Shown piece after piece: positions 35,693 through 50,471 of a DNA stretch of 64,000 bases (the stretch's first letter is position 1; each line of letters begins with the position of its first letter). A program made the translations under genes and the position numbers. The DNA is taken from assembly GCF_000024725.1 (NCBI RefSeq), contig NC_013960.1, positions 1,634,261-1,698,260 of the forward strand, in the 5' to 3' direction. Source of the DNA: Nitrosococcus halophilus Nc 4. Lineage in GTDB: Bacteria > Pseudomonadota > Gammaproteobacteria > Nitrosococcales > Nitrosococcaceae. The notes beneath the pieces are model-generated. The model searched no databases and was not told the origin of the DNA. It saw nothing but the letters and a program-made list of their open reading frames with translations.

Positions 35693-36808
35693 ATGCAAAA
35701 ACTCGATCGAACTCTAAAAAATTCCCTTCACCAGGCAAAAGCCAAAGGCCGGTTACGGCGTGAACGCTTTGGCGATCTGGTTTACCATCGACTCGCTGAC
35801 GATAGCCGTCCCCTGACCAGGGGTACGGTTATCTTTGAAGATGGCACCCTTATTCCGGGGTATCCCCAGATTGGTCGGGTGATGCGCCTGGATAAAGGAC
35901 TTAAAGAGCAGTTTAGGGGCTCCTTCTGGGCGGAAGAGAAGGTGGATGGCTATAACGTCCGCATCTTTTTGCTAGGAGAGCGTTTGCTGGGGGTGACCCG
36001 GGGGGGCTTTCTGTGTCCGTTTACAGTGGATCGATTGCCGGATCTGATTGATAGGCGAATATTTTCGGAGCACCCGGAACTCACCCTTTGCGCTGAGATA
36101 GCGGGTCCTGAAAACCCTTACCTCGTAGGTTCCCCCCCTTTTATCCAGGAGGATATTCAACTTTTTGTCTTTGATGGCCAGCGTAAGGGCGAGCTCGACT
36201 ATTTATCCCAGACAGAAAAGCGTCAGCTCATTGAGCATTATCACCTACCCTCGGTACAGAACTTTGGCTGTTTTAAGGCTGAAGACCTTTCTGCCATTAA
36301 GCAGTTGATGATAAGACTGAATAACGAAGGTCGTGAGGGCCTGGTTTTCAAGGAGGATATTCCGGGGGGCAAGCAGTCGAAATATGTGACCAGCGAAGCC
36401 AGTCTGAGCGATATCGAGGCAATGACCCGTTACTTGCAGGATTTGCCGCCCGAATATTTCATAGGCCGTATTTTGCGGTTAGTGATGTTTCTCGATGAAG
36501 AGGGAATCGGCAATACCCGTGAGCTCAAAACCCAGCTAGGGGCCGCTTTTGTGGAAGGGGTGTTCAAGGCCATTGAGCAATGCCAGCGGGAGAATCGGGT
36601 CTATCACCGTTTTCGTTGCCGCTTGCGAAATCGTTCTAATGGGAGGCAGCTGCTGGCCCATTTGGGGAGAGGAGATGGGCATCTCCAAATCGTCGAGCAT
36701 CGGCTGGAGCAAGAAGGAGAATTTTATGTGTTGGAATTTGATAAGGTTTTTCAGCGTACCACGGGGTTGCTAGGGGAACTTCTTTCAGGCGGGGTTGTTT
36801 ATGACTGA
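35693..36808 (+). CDS. ATP-dependent RNA ligase, Pab1020 (Rnl3) family
   Basis: A 371-residue RNA ligase of the archaeal-type Pab1020 family. The nucleotidyl lysine motif is WAEEKVDGYNVRI (Lys83 from the chosen ATG), with later motifs TRGGFL, EIAGPENP, EGLVFKED and SKYVTS. These enzymes adenylate themselves and ligate single-stranded RNA, in some cases circularising it. A GTG at 35669 is an alternative start with no better ribosome site. It converges on its partner protein gene at 36830. This ligase type is uncommon in bacteria, so its biological RNA substrate is unknown. Confidence 0.92.
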   Translation: MQKLDRTLKNSLHQAKAKGRLRRERFGDLVYHRLADDSRPLTRGTVIFEDGTLIPGYPQIGRVMRLDKGLKEQFRGSFWAEEKVDGYNVRIFLLGERLLGVTRGGFLCPFTVDRLPDLIDRRIFSEHPELTLCAEIAGPENPYLVGSPPFIQEDIQLFVFDGQRKGELDYLSQTEKRQLIEHYHLPSVQNFGCFKAEDLSAIKQLMIRLNNEGREGLVFKEDIPGGKQSKYVTSEASLSDIEAMTRYLQDLPPEYFIGRILRLVMFLDEEGIGNTRELKTQLGAAFVEGVFKAIEQCQRENRVYHRFRCRLRNRSNGRQLLAHLGRGDGHLQIVEHRLEQEGEFYVLEFDKVFQRTTGLLGELLSGGVVYD

Positions 36809-36829
36809 TGAACTTCTCCCCTAAGCCCT

Positions 36830-37429
36830 TCATTTTGGAGGCCCGTTGTCACGAGTCAGGTTTTCTAACACCCGCCGCAGATGCTGAGGAAGTATTATTT
36901 TTACTCCCACTTTGTCGGCCCACTTGCGCAGCCCTTCATCTGCTGATAGCAGTACACCGTCTAATTCATAGGCAAGCAGGAGGACGTCGATATCTTCCCT
37001 GCTATCGAGGATTCCTCTGCGCAAAGTTTCCCGGTAACGTTCCCGCAGGCGGGTAATCAAGGCCCCCTGATCAGCGACGGTACCGGGTTTGGCGGCCATG
37101 CGGGCATGCTCCTCAGCAATACGCAGGCCACGGTCAATACGATAGCGAACCTCATGGATGAATTCATAGAGAAACTCACTGGGAATGGTCAGGCTGTATC
37201 GTCTTGGGGAGCGAATCCTGATCACGCTTTCAAAGTCACCACCGAGGGAATCAAGATCCTTCATAAGCCGGAACTCTTCGTATACGGAACCGGGGATAAA
37301 AAATTCCGCATCTGCCTGTCTAGCCAGTTGCAGGAATACCCGGGTTGCTTCGACTGCATCTTGGGCAAATTGTTTGAAGGTATCCGGGTTAGTAAATACG
37401 CTGGTATCAAGAATAAAGCGTTCCATCAT
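36830..37429 (-). CDS. RNA ligase partner protein, PIN-like (MJ0950 family)
   Basis: A 199-residue protein of the RNA ligase partner family, with a PIN-like start ([19 protein letters not shown]) and acidic residues [17 protein letters not shown] and [12 protein letters not shown] placed like a metal-dependent ribonuclease active site. It is found next to Pab1020-type ligases in archaea and some bacteria. ATGs at 37429 and 37426 are equivalent; a longer frame to 37543 overlaps the divergent Nudix promoter. The pair could form a cut-and-seal RNA module; that activity is inferred. Confidence 0.9.
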   Translation of the reverse strand: MMERFILDTSVFTNPDTFKQFAQDAVEATRVFLQLARQADAEFFIPGSVYEEFRLMKDLDSLGGDFESVIRIRSPRRYSLTIPSEFLYEFIHEVRYRIDRGLRIAEEHARMAAKPGTVADQGALITRLRERYRETLRRGILDSREDIDVLLLAYELDGVLLSADEGLRKWADKVGVKIILPQHLRRVLENLTRDNGPPK

Positions 37430-37525
37430 TAACTTATCCAAAGTGCTCGGGTGGAGAATGAGCGGGCTGGGGGAAGAGATATTGGCTCTTAGCTTTAATT
37501 CTCTAAGACCTTCAGGGAAAAAGCA

Positions 37526-37972
37526 ATGAAAATCAAACAGCACTCGGCAGGTGTGGTGGTCATTAGAAAGACCGATGGGGGTTGTCGCTACCTATTGCTG
37601 CGTGCCTATCATTACTGGGACTTCCCTAAGGGGTTGGTGCAGCCGGGAGAGGAACCTTTGACGGCCGCCTGCCGTGAAGTGGAAGAGGAGACGGGTCTTA
37701 CTCAACTTGAGTTTTGTTGGGGGTATGAGCACTATGAAACGCCTCCCTATGGTCGTGGTAAAGTAGCTCATTATTACCTCGCCTTAGCTCCAAAGGGGAA
37801 GGTCTCCCTGCCGGTCAGTCCTGAACTTGGTCGGCCTGAACACCATGAGTTTCGTTGGGTAACTTACCAAGAAGGGTCTCAACTTTTAGGGAGTCGGCTA
37901 CGGGAGGTGCTTGATTGGGCTCGGCAGATCAGTGGCTGTCATGAACCTCGCCCTAAAGGACGAGGCTTGTAG
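37526..37972 (+). CDS. Nudix hydrolase, diadenosine tetraphosphatase-like
   Basis: A 148-residue hydrolase. The Nudix box is complete: [23 protein letters not shown]. The start [31 protein letters not shown] matches the bis(5'-nucleosyl)-tetraphosphatase subgroup. The last ten residues ([10 protein letters not shown]) come from the end of the IS605-type element that inserted at its 3' end; without them the protein is normal length. It diverges from the ligase partner gene with 96 bases between. Hydrolysis of Ap4A or of adenylated RNA ends is possible. Confidence 0.88.
   Translation: MKIKQHSAGVVVIRKTDGGCRYLLLRAYHYWDFPKGLVQPGEEPLTAACREVEEETGLTQLEFCWGYEHYETPPYGRGKVAHYYLALAPKGKVSLPVSPELGRPEHHEFRWVTYQEGSQLLGSRLREVLDWARQISGCHEPRPKGRGL
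37946..37965. repeat. Hairpin end of IS200/IS605-type element
   Basis: CCTCG-CCCTAAAGGA-CGAGG forms an imperfect stem overlapping the tnpB stop, the usual end structure recognised by Y1 transposases of this superfamily. Confidence 0.65.
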
Positions 37973-39057
37973 CTGTGCTCGGGCCATCCGTTGCCGTCAT
38001 CGCACGCATCACAATAGGCTGCATGACTTCAGCCCTTGCGGCGATATTGATCGCCGCGTTGGTATCCGCATTCGCAATGTGTCCACAAGAGACACATTGA
38101 AAGTGGGATTGGGTTTTGCGATTGGCTTTATCGGCATGTCCGCAAGCACTACAGGTGTGCGAGGTATACCAGGGGCCAATGTATTGAACCCATATTCCAG
38201 CAAGCTTCGCTTTGTATTCGATAAAGGATTGAAGTTGAAAGAACGACCAACCGCTATGTTTAGCCCTATCGGATTTCCGTACCGTTTACCGTTGTCCGCT
38301 CGCGGATATGCTTAAGCTCTTCCAAAGCCATTCCGCGTCCGGTGTCTTTGGCTTTCTCGACAAGGCGCTTGGAAATAACATGATTTTGGTTTCTTCTGAA
38401 CTGGGCTTCCTTGCGGCGAATTCTCTTCAAATGCCGCTTGGCCGAGCGGGTGCCCCTGGATTGCAATCGCTGGCGCACACGCTCGACGGTAGAACCGCAG
38501 AACGACTCGCCATCCGAATCGGTAGCCACCTTGGCAATCCCCAGATCAACGCCGATGAAACTAGACGGGTCTATGGGCGGCGCTTCTGGTGTGTCGATTA
38601 CGACCAACAAAAAGAAAGTGCCATTTACCTGCACCAGATCGGCTTGTCCTTTGGCGCGATGCCACTGCACCCGCTGGTATTGCCCCATTTGTATAGGAAT
38701 AGACAAGCGCCCTTGCATCGTCACAAGGCTGGCTTTATCCAAACCCTTAAAGCTCAGTATTCGCTGGTCATACACCACTGCGCCGGTCGGTTTAAAGAAG
38801 CACGGCTTGGATTTATCCCGCTTGTAAGCTTCAACGACTTTGGCAATGGCGCGAATAGTCAACTGGGCCGACAAACCAAACTGCTTTCTGACATCCTCAT
38901 AAACAAGCTTCTGAAGCGCAAACTTAGAGGCGCATTTTTCCTTAAATGCAATCTCGGCAATGGCGTTGCAGGCGTCATTAAAGACCTGCATGGTCTCTTT
39001 CAATGCCGAGCGCTGAGCTTCATCAGGGAGCAATTTGATTTGGAGCGTCGTCTTCAT
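37953..39057 (-). pseudogene. tnpB: TnpB (IS605 OrfB) broken by a 7-bp duplication
   Basis: RNA-guided nuclease-like protein of an IS605-type element. The first frame (ATG at 39055-39057) keeps FIGVDLGIAKVATDSDG, with the RuvC first aspartate, then reaches EELKHIRERTT and stops early. The sequence has two adjacent copies of TACCGTT (38280-38286, 38287-38293); removing one restores RERTTVRKSDRAKHSGWSFF and the zinc finger CSACGH...CVSCGH with NADTNAAINIA, ending at 37953. The repaired protein would be 365 residues. No Y1 transposase tnpA is adjacent, so the element is a lone-tnpB type. The guide RNA, if any, should overlap the 3' end. Confidence 0.92.
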
Positions 39058-39119
39058 ATTGATGAAATATATCACAAAGATAACACTAGTCAACTTAGTT
39101 CTTATATAGGGTGCTTCCT

Positions 39120-39139
39120 CCCCGCCCTAAAGTCCGGGG
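39120..39139. repeat. Hairpin at the other end of the IS605-type element
   Basis: CCCCG-CCCTAAAGTC-CGGGG; the loop region shares CCCTAAAG with the right-end hairpin. Confidence 0.5.
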
Positions 39140-39177
39140 CCTCCGCGCCTGTGCCAGCTTTGGAGGGTTAATTGGGT

Positions 39178-39258
39178 GATGCGCGCCCTCTCTGGGTCTC
39201 CTTCGGAGGTCCCGATTCGCTCCCGGCGAATCGGTGCGGTCAGCGAAGAGGAGGGCCC
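39178..39258. repeat. Structured palindromic repeat, intergenic copy
   Basis: Contains a perfect 9-bp inverted repeat (CCGATTCGC ... GCGAATCGG, 39212-39234), a small hairpin CTCC-TTC-GGAG just before it and outer complementary arms GCCCTC / GAGGGC, folding as a three-way junction. A 24-base core (39211-39234) recurs identically at 45953-45976 inside the CusB-like gene. It is followed by TTTTTAT on the plus strand, so it may also work as a terminator ahead of the HPF gene. Confidence 0.7.
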
Positions 39259-39315
39259 CTGTTTTTATAGTGTAGCTGTGCTTAACTAATGCGTATGCAG
39301 GTGGAGGTTTAGCTT

Positions 39316-39882
39316 ATGAAACTACCCTTGGAAATTACTTTTCGCAATATGGAGCCCTCGGAGGCGTTAGAAGCCAATGTCCGCGAGCATGCTGGGAAAT
39401 TAGATCAATTCTATGACCGAATTATGAGCTGTCGAGTGGTGGTGGAGCAGGACCATAAACACCACCGTCAAGGCAATCTTTACCATGTCCGAATAGACTT
39501 GACCGTGCCCGGTAAAGAATTGGTCGTCAGCCGCGAGCCTGAAAAGCACCAGGCCTATGAAGATGTTTATGTGGCGGTTCGAGATGCCTTCCGTACCATG
39601 CACCGTCAGCTTAAAGAATATGCCCAACGTCAGCGGCGCCAGGAAAAACACCACGAAGCTCCCCCCCATGGGCGTATTGCCGCCTTATTTCCTGCTGAAG
39701 GCTACGGAATCATTGAAGCTTCTAATGGAGAAGAAATTTATTTCCATAGAAATAGCGTTTTGGATGGGGATTTTGAGCAATTGGAAGTAGGCAATGAGGT
39801 CCGCTTCCATCAAGAGCAAGGAGAGAAGGGTCCCCAGGCCAGTACTGTAAAGTTGGTAGGGAAACATCATATCGCTGAATAG
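39316..39882 (+). CDS. HPF-type ribosome hibernation factor fused to cold-shock domain
   Basis: A 188-residue protein. Residues 1-110 match HPF/RaiA (EITFRNMEPSEALEANVREHAGKLDQFY, VVVEQDHKHH, DVYVAVRDAFRTM). After a charged linker, residues 118-185 form a cold-shock domain: GRIAALFPAEGYGIIE, EEIYFHRNSVL, VRFHQEQGEKGPQA. The HPF part binds the small ribosomal subunit; the appended domain binds RNA or DNA. The fusion is a known subgroup in several gammaproteobacteria. Regulated presumably by growth phase or the structured repeat upstream. Confidence 0.9.
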   Translation: MKLPLEITFRNMEPSEALEANVREHAGKLDQFYDRIMSCRVVVEQDHKHHRQGNLYHVRIDLTVPGKELVVSREPEKHQAYEDVYVAVRDAFRTMHRQLKEYAQRQRRQEKHHEAPPHGRIAALFPAEGYGIIEASNGEEIYFHRNSVLDGDFEQLEVGNEVRFHQEQGEKGPQASTVKLVGKHHIAE

Positions 39883-39889
39883 GCAGATA

Positions 39890-40966
39890 GTGGATTACTT
39901 CAGCAAAAGTTATCATCCCCCGGGTACCCCGCCTGGTACTTTAGTGGCAGTAGAAGGCGGCGCGGAGGCGCCGCTTTCAATCCGCCTTATTGACTATACT
40001 GCTGCTGAACTCAGAGAGCAGGAGTTGGCCAATGCCGGTGAGTGCCAACCTTACCTTCAGGGACCTAGCAATACCTGGATCCATATTCAAGGCTATGCAG
40101 AGCCTGCCGTTCTGCGCCATCTTGGGGAATTGTTTAATCTTCATCCCTTGGCGATGGAGGATGTCTTTAATATAGGGCAGCGTCCCAAGATGGAAAGCTA
40201 TGATGAGCAGTTGTTTGTCATTTTGGGCCTAGCTACCACTGACGATTCAATCATAAAGACAAGGCAGGTCAGCCTGTTTTTAGGTGAACACTATATCGTG
40301 AGTTTTTGCAACGGTAATCGTGATCCCTTTGGGCCAGTCAGAAAAAGACTGCAAAAAAACGGTAAGCGCTTTCAATCCCGTCCCATAGATTATTTGTTTT
40401 ACACTTTGATTGATGTCGTGATTGATGGGGGATTTCCTGTACTGGAGAGTTTTGGCGAGGAGCTTGAAGATCTCGAGGTGGAGCTTTTACGGTGTCCAAC
40501 GCGGGATACCTTGGCCTGGATTCACCGGATTAAGCGGGAATTATTATTGCTACGCCGGATATTTTGGCCCCAGCGTGAAGTGGTCAATGGGCTGCTGCGA
40601 GAGGACCACAGCCCCATTAGCGAGGGAACCAGAATATATTTACGGGACTGCTATGATCACAGCATCCAGATCATGGAACTACTGGAAACCTATCGGGAGA
40701 TGACCAGTAGTATGTTGGATGTTTATCTCTCCAGTGTCAGTCATCATACCAATGAAATCATGCGGATATTGACCATTATCGCCACTATTTTTATTCCCTT
40801 GACCTTTATCGCGGGTGTTTACGGCATGAATTTTGGCAATAACTCTAATAGCCCTTGGGCAATGCCAGAGCTTAACTGGTATTACGGTTATCCCTTGATA
40901 TGGCTGGTGATGATTGGGGTGGCCGCCTTGCTGCTAATCTTTTTCAAGCGCCGAAAGTGGTTTTAA
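39890..40966 (+). CDS. corA: CorA-family magnesium/cobalt transporter
   Basis: A 358-residue divalent-cation channel. It has a long cytoplasmic N-terminal domain and two C-terminal helices, the first ending YGMNFGNN with the GMN selectivity motif, the second YPLIWLVMIGVAALLLIFF, then a basic end. GTG at 39890 is the start, eight bases after the HPF stop, so probably co-transcribed. Typical CorA length is about 320, so this has a longer N-terminus. Confidence 0.93.
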   Translation: MDYFSKSYHPPGTPPGTLVAVEGGAEAPLSIRLIDYTAAELREQELANAGECQPYLQGPSNTWIHIQGYAEPAVLRHLGELFNLHPLAMEDVFNIGQRPKMESYDEQLFVILGLATTDDSIIKTRQVSLFLGEHYIVSFCNGNRDPFGPVRKRLQKNGKRFQSRPIDYLFYTLIDVVIDGGFPVLESFGEELEDLEVELLRCPTRDTLAWIHRIKRELLLLRRIFWPQREVVNGLLREDHSPISEGTRIYLRDCYDHSIQIMELLETYREMTSSMLDVYLSSVSHHTNEIMRILTIIATIFIPLTFIAGVYGMNFGNNSNSPWAMPELNWYYGYPLIWLVMIGVAALLLIFFKRRKWF

Positions 40967-40991
40967 TGCGGGGCGGTCCTTGTTTTTAGGC

Positions 40992-46106
<5,115 letters not shown>

Positions 46107-46110
<4 letters not shown>

Positions 46111-47504
46111 CCCTCAATGTTCTTGGCAGCCTCAAGCCGATCTCCAATGAGCCGCTCTACCTCGGCCACGGCCTGGTGGTAATCCGTCAGGGCGCGCAGG
46201 TATTGGGATTTGGAATCAAATAAAGTTCGTTGTGCATCTAAGACGCTCAAAAAATCGAACTTGCCCAAGCGAAAACCTTTATTAACCGCATCAAAGGCGC
46301 TTTGCGCCCCCGGAAGGACCTGGGTTTTAAGGGCTGTGGCCTCGGCATGGGCTGTAGCCAAGCGCTGGTAGGCGTTATTCAAGGCCGTGGCTACCCGCAC
46401 CTGCGTAGCCCGTCGATTTTCCGCTGCTTTGGTCAGTTGGCGCTCTGCCGCTAGGATGTTGCCCTGGTTCCGGTCGAATAGCATCAAGGGAATAGAAATG
46501 CCGGCCACAAGGGTATAATCCCCCGTGTCGGCATATTCAGTTCCTCCAAAGCTCACCGTAAGATCAGGAATGGCCTTGCTTTTTTCCAAATCAATGAGGG
46601 CTTGGCGCTGAGCAATTTCGGTCGCCCACCGGGCAAGGTCAGGATTTTGATTGATCAGTTGGGCTAGCTGTTCCAAGGAGGGGATAGGGGAGACCTCACT
46701 CAGCTGGCCGACGGCTTTCTGAAAGCCGGGTGTGATACTTCCCCAGGTAGCAGCTAGTTGTTTTCTAGCGGCTTCGAGATCCCGCTCAGCACGGGTAAGC
46801 TCAATGCGAACCGAAGAAAGGGCCACTTGGGCTTTGGTTTCTTCCACGGGCGAGGTTCTGCCGGCCTGGACCCGTTTAGAGACTGTGGTTGCCACTTGCT
46901 CAGCAAGGCGCACCAGTTGTTGCGCTAGAGCCAGTTTTTCTTGGGCACTCAATACTGCGACAAAGGATTGCGTGACTTGGGTGAGCACATCGACTCGCTT
47001 GGCCTCGTAATCCCAGCCAGCTAACTCCTGGGTAAGCTGGGCGGTTTTAACTCTTTTCTCAATTTTGCCACCTAGAAGAATGAGTTGGCTGAGTTGCACC
47101 GTGGTTGAGGGGCCATCGAAACTTTTGAGCCTGGAATTGCCCAGATTGGAGCCTTGGATGTTGAGTTGAGGGTTGGGTAACAAGCCGGCTTGGAGTACCG
47201 CTGCTTCCCGCGCCCGGATCTCTTGGGAAAAAGCGGCTAACTGTGGATTTTGGAGTAGAGCCAGGGCTGCCACCTTTTGCAATTTGATATCCCCGCTGGG
47301 TTCGTTGTTTTCAGCCGGGAGGGGCGGGGAAGTCTCTTTATATTTGCGGAGCAGTGGAGTTTGTGCCAAGGACTGGGTCACCGAAATTTGATCTAAGGGG
47401 GCGGAATCTGACTCCGCAGCAGCAGGAGAATAAGCGCGGCATCCCACCGCGAGTACAAGTAGGATTGCCAACAATAAGATTGTTGAAAGGGGTTTGGAAA
47501 GCAT
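46107..47504 (-). CDS. Outer-membrane efflux channel, CusC/CzcC (TolC) family
   Basis: A 465-residue outer-membrane protein with a lipoprotein signal (LLLAILLVLAVGC). The paired coiled-coil repeats of the TolC family are visible: RVDVLTQVTQSFVAVLSAQEKLALAQQL and AENRRATQVRVATALNNAYQRLATAHAEATALK. It forms the exit channel of the C-B-A efflux operon. The stop overlaps the adaptor ATG. Confidence 0.92.
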
Positions 47505-47627
47505 GCCAGGGTTTCCATCCTTTTCCGTGAAGACACGGCAGTCGTCAGAATAAAGTCAATTAAATAGAGAAACCTCCTGGGGGAGGAAAATGGGGCCCAC
47601 AGGGGGGCACAGCCCTTTCTTGGGGGC

Positions 47628-48128
47628 TTAATTCAGAAGGACAGTCGTGCGTAAGTGAAGGGGGATAGCGGGGATCTCGGGTGGCGGCTGGCCTAAATGG
47701 TGTGGGCGTGCGAGCTCTGCCAAAGCAGGAAATGGGGGAGCAGTCGTTAGAAAAGAGAAAGCCGGGGAGGCTTTAGTTTCTTTGCTATCGATTTTTTTAC
47801 TGGTCGTGAGGGTGGGGTGCTCATCCTGGGGAAGTTGAATCACATGGTCGGAATAGTCATGGTCCGCCCGGACATCCAAAGCCGATAGGGCCTTATCAAG
47901 CAGGTCATGCTGATAGGCCTCCAAAGAAGTCGTAGCTACGGGTTCGTGTTGGTCTACATAACCAGGATGGTGGAGGGCGATTTGGATCTTATCGCCGTGG
48001 TAGGTCAAGAATATTTTATGGGCGTGGCCAACGCTTGCAAGCAATAGGGGAATAGCCTGGGCACTGCCTACCCAAGTCAGCAGGTAGAGCAGCAGGCAGA
48101 AACAACCGATAAGCCGTCGTTTATTCAT
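47628..48128 (-). CDS. Secreted His/Asp-rich small protein upstream of the efflux operon
   Basis: A 166-residue protein. ATG at 48126-48128 gives a signal peptide (RLIGCFCLLLYLLTWVGSAQA); the upstream frame to 48227 overlaps the porin gene. The mature part is rich in histidine and aspartate (GHAHK, ALHHPGYVDQHE, DVRADHDYSDHV, RPHHLGQP), consistent with binding divalent metals. It sits 124 bases upstream of the efflux channel gene and could sense or buffer the metal. I do not recognise a family. Confidence 0.6.
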   Translation of the reverse strand: MNKRRLIGCFCLLLYLLTWVGSAQAIPLLLASVGHAHKIFLTYHGDKIQIALHHPGYVDQHEPVATTSLEAYQHDLLDKALSALDVRADHDYSDHVIQLPQDEHPTLTTSKKIDSKETKASPAFSFLTTAPPFPALAELARPHHLGQPPPEIPAIPLHLRTTVLLN

Positions 48129-48150
48129 AACACTATGGAGATTATCATAA

Positions 48151-50418
48151 TCAGAACTGATAGGCGAGTGAGACGCCGAAGATATGGGCGACATAATCGG
48201 GACTGGTGGAACCGAGGGTAAGCACAAAGGGCATTGTGTCTAAATCAATATCGTCCCGGGCGAAGTCTTCCGTCTCTAGGGTTTCAAAGCGGTAGCTAAA
48301 GCGTGCGGAGAGATTATTCCTGAGTTGGTAGTCTAAGCCCACCATAATTCGATGCAACCGGGTCTCCAATTCGGGCAAGGGCGCAGCAGTCAAAGCAGAT
48401 CCCCCGGTGGGCTTGAGGTGGGTATCAGCTAGGGAGAAGGTATAGTCTATTCCTAACTCCAGTTTATCTTCGATGAGGGTCCAGTCCAAGCCGATACCGC
48501 TGGTCAGCACTTCATCCTCGGTATCCATTGACCACCGCTGGGCCAGATTGGTCAAAGAGGGTAGCCTGACAGGATTGTGCTCATGTCCCCTTTGTTCGTA
48601 GCGCAGGTTTTCATAGGTAAAGAACGCATACCCCATAATGCCTGGCCGTGGGCTGTAAGAGGCGTCTACGGTGGCGCTCGCGATCCGGCTGTGTTTGAGA
48701 CCGAACACAGTCTTTTTATAGTCATCTTGGATGTAGTTGCCGTCGAGGCCGAGGGTGATCTGGTCGTGAGGGAGAAAAGTGACCACCCCGCGGACCCAGT
48801 TCCGTTCTCGCTCCGCAAGATGAAATTTTCTCAAGCTGGGATGGTTCCCAAACCGCTCCTCAGGGGGCAATGTGGCCAGGAAAGCAGGCGTGTGGCTACT
48901 CAAAAATGCAGCATTGTCCGCGTAGTCCGAGCCATCGCGGAAGGCATGGGCATATTGGAGCCAGCCATTGACGAAATCAAAAGGTGTAGCCTGCACTTTG
49001 GTGCGTATGGTATGTTCCTGTACCTTATTTTTTTCCTGAAAATCCCGCTCTTGTTGCTCGAAATCATACCCCAGCATGAGCTTGGTGCGAGGGAGGAGAC
49101 GGTAGCCTGCATCTAGGGAGACCTGGTGTTGCTCAAAGCTATAGGGCAGGTTGAGCCTAGCGTTAGCATTGGCAATCCCTGTGGGTTGAGGCTGGGCGTC
49201 ACCGGCAATCCGGACATAAATATCCCGCGGGGTTTTGTTATCCCGTTCCTCAAAACGGTAATTGGCTTTGAAATCCAGCTTGGGTAAGGGACGGGAGGCA
49301 ATCCCCAGGTCGATAAGAAAGGTGTCGATGCGCCCCTCTAGGGAGTTTCTTGGCAAGGGAGTGGTGACCGTAGCATTCAGGGCCGGCATGGCTGAAAAAG
49401 GCAGAAAGTTCTCATCCTGGGTCATTCGGCTATAGGCGAGGTTGGTTCTTATTCGCGTGGTTAACCCCAAATTATAACCCGCCGAAAAAGTCACCTGGTG
49501 AGCCTGATTATCGGGAGGCAGGGCGAACTGCCCAAAGCCGGAAGGAAAGCCGGTCGCAGGTGTCCAGGGCGCCCCCCGGCCCGCTTCTGAGTAGGGGTTT
49601 TGAAAATTCAGAGCCGCTTCGTCGTTATGGAATAGGGAGAGGGCATAAGTGAGTTGGAATTGGGCTTTTTTACCCAGGTATTCGAGGGAGAGGTTCAAAC
49701 TATTGGTTTGATAGTCAATGGGTTCCGGGAGGATGACCGCCGAAGGGTTACCCCCGTTAATGCCGAAAGCGCCAGCAATCGTGTCTAGGCCATCCTTACG
49801 CTCATGGTGAAAGTCGGCCTTTAAGGCCCAGTCTTTGGCCAGGTGCCAGGTCAGTCCCCCGCCAAATTTTTGCCGTTCGGTTTCTATCTCCAAGAATTTC
49901 AAACTTTCCCCTAAGGCAGTCATGCCCTGGGTCGTGGGAGCGCCGACCCACCCCTCTGATAGAGTCAATTGCCCACTGCCAATCCCGTTGTAAGGCGTTT
50001 GGGCTTTATCAGAGGGAAATCCAGCTTGGAAGTGGGGAATCTGGTCATAATCCAAAAACAGTTCGTAGCGACCCTGGTCTCCGTAAGCTAGAGAGAGGGA
50101 TCGATAGTCAAGGCCCAGGTTCAGACCTGATACCTCGAAGTAGTGAGCACGGCCACTGTCGTAAGCATCCCGTCCTTGGAGCCTGAAATTGGCGATGGCA
50201 AAGGGTCCTTCTTCTACCAGCCCTGTATACTCACCGAACTTGAAGGAATTTTCGCTGTTATAGCCAATTCCCACTTCCACTTCGCCCCTATAAAGGAGAG
50301 CCGGTGTTTTCTCTTTGAATTTCTCTAGCGCAAATCCTTCCTCTTGGGCAGCCGTTTCCATCATGAACAAGTAGGGGGTCCATAGGGCCAAGTACACCAG
50401 ACTTTTTCTACGCTTCAC
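48151..50418 (-). CDS. MtrB/PioB-family decaheme-associated outer-membrane barrel
   Basis: A 755-residue predicted beta-barrel that would sheath the adjacent decaheme cytochrome across the outer membrane. A GTG at 50418 preceded by GAGGGC is favoured over a TTG at 50439. After the signal region (LVYLALWTPYLFMMETAAQ) the protein shows the alternating hydrophobic pattern and a terminal aromatic residue (FGVSLAYQF) of barrel proteins, and the recurring YxxxxDxxxHxxx-like strands of MtrB/PioB. No N-terminal CXXC is apparent. It follows directly on the cytochrome gene, so the two should form an electron conduit. Confidence 0.88.
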   Translation of the reverse strand: MKRRKSLVYLALWTPYLFMMETAAQEEGFALEKFKEKTPALLYRGEVEVGIGYNSENSFKFGEYTGLVEEGPFAIANFRLQGRDAYDSGRAHYFEVSGLNLGLDYRSLSLAYGDQGRYELFLDYDQIPHFQAGFPSDKAQTPYNGIGSGQLTLSEGWVGAPTTQGMTALGESLKFLEIETERQKFGGGLTWHLAKDWALKADFHHERKDGLDTIAGAFGINGGNPSAVILPEPIDYQTNSLNLSLEYLGKKAQFQLTYALSLFHNDEAALNFQNPYSEAGRGAPWTPATGFPSGFGQFALPPDNQAHQVTFSAGYNLGLTTRIRTNLAYSRMTQDENFLPFSAMPALNATVTTPLPRNSLEGRIDTFLIDLGIASRPLPKLDFKANYRFEERDNKTPRDIYVRIAGDAQPQPTGIANANARLNLPYSFEQHQVSLDAGYRLLPRTKLMLGYDFEQQERDFQEKNKVQEHTIRTKVQATPFDFVNGWLQYAHAFRDGSDYADNAAFLSSHTPAFLATLPPEERFGNHPSLRKFHLAERERNWVRGVVTFLPHDQITLGLDGNYIQDDYKKTVFGLKHSRIASATVDASYSPRPGIMGYAFFTYENLRYEQRGHEHNPVRLPSLTNLAQRWSMDTEDEVLTSGIGLDWTLIEDKLELGIDYTFSLADTHLKPTGGSALTAAPLPELETRLHRIMVGLDYQLRNNLSARFSYRFETLETEDFARDDIDLDTMPFVLTLGSTSPDYVAHIFGVSLAYQF

Positions 50419-50471
50419 TGGAGTGCCCTCTGTCTTCAAACCTCAAAACGAAGCTGCCTCTCCCCTATAGG

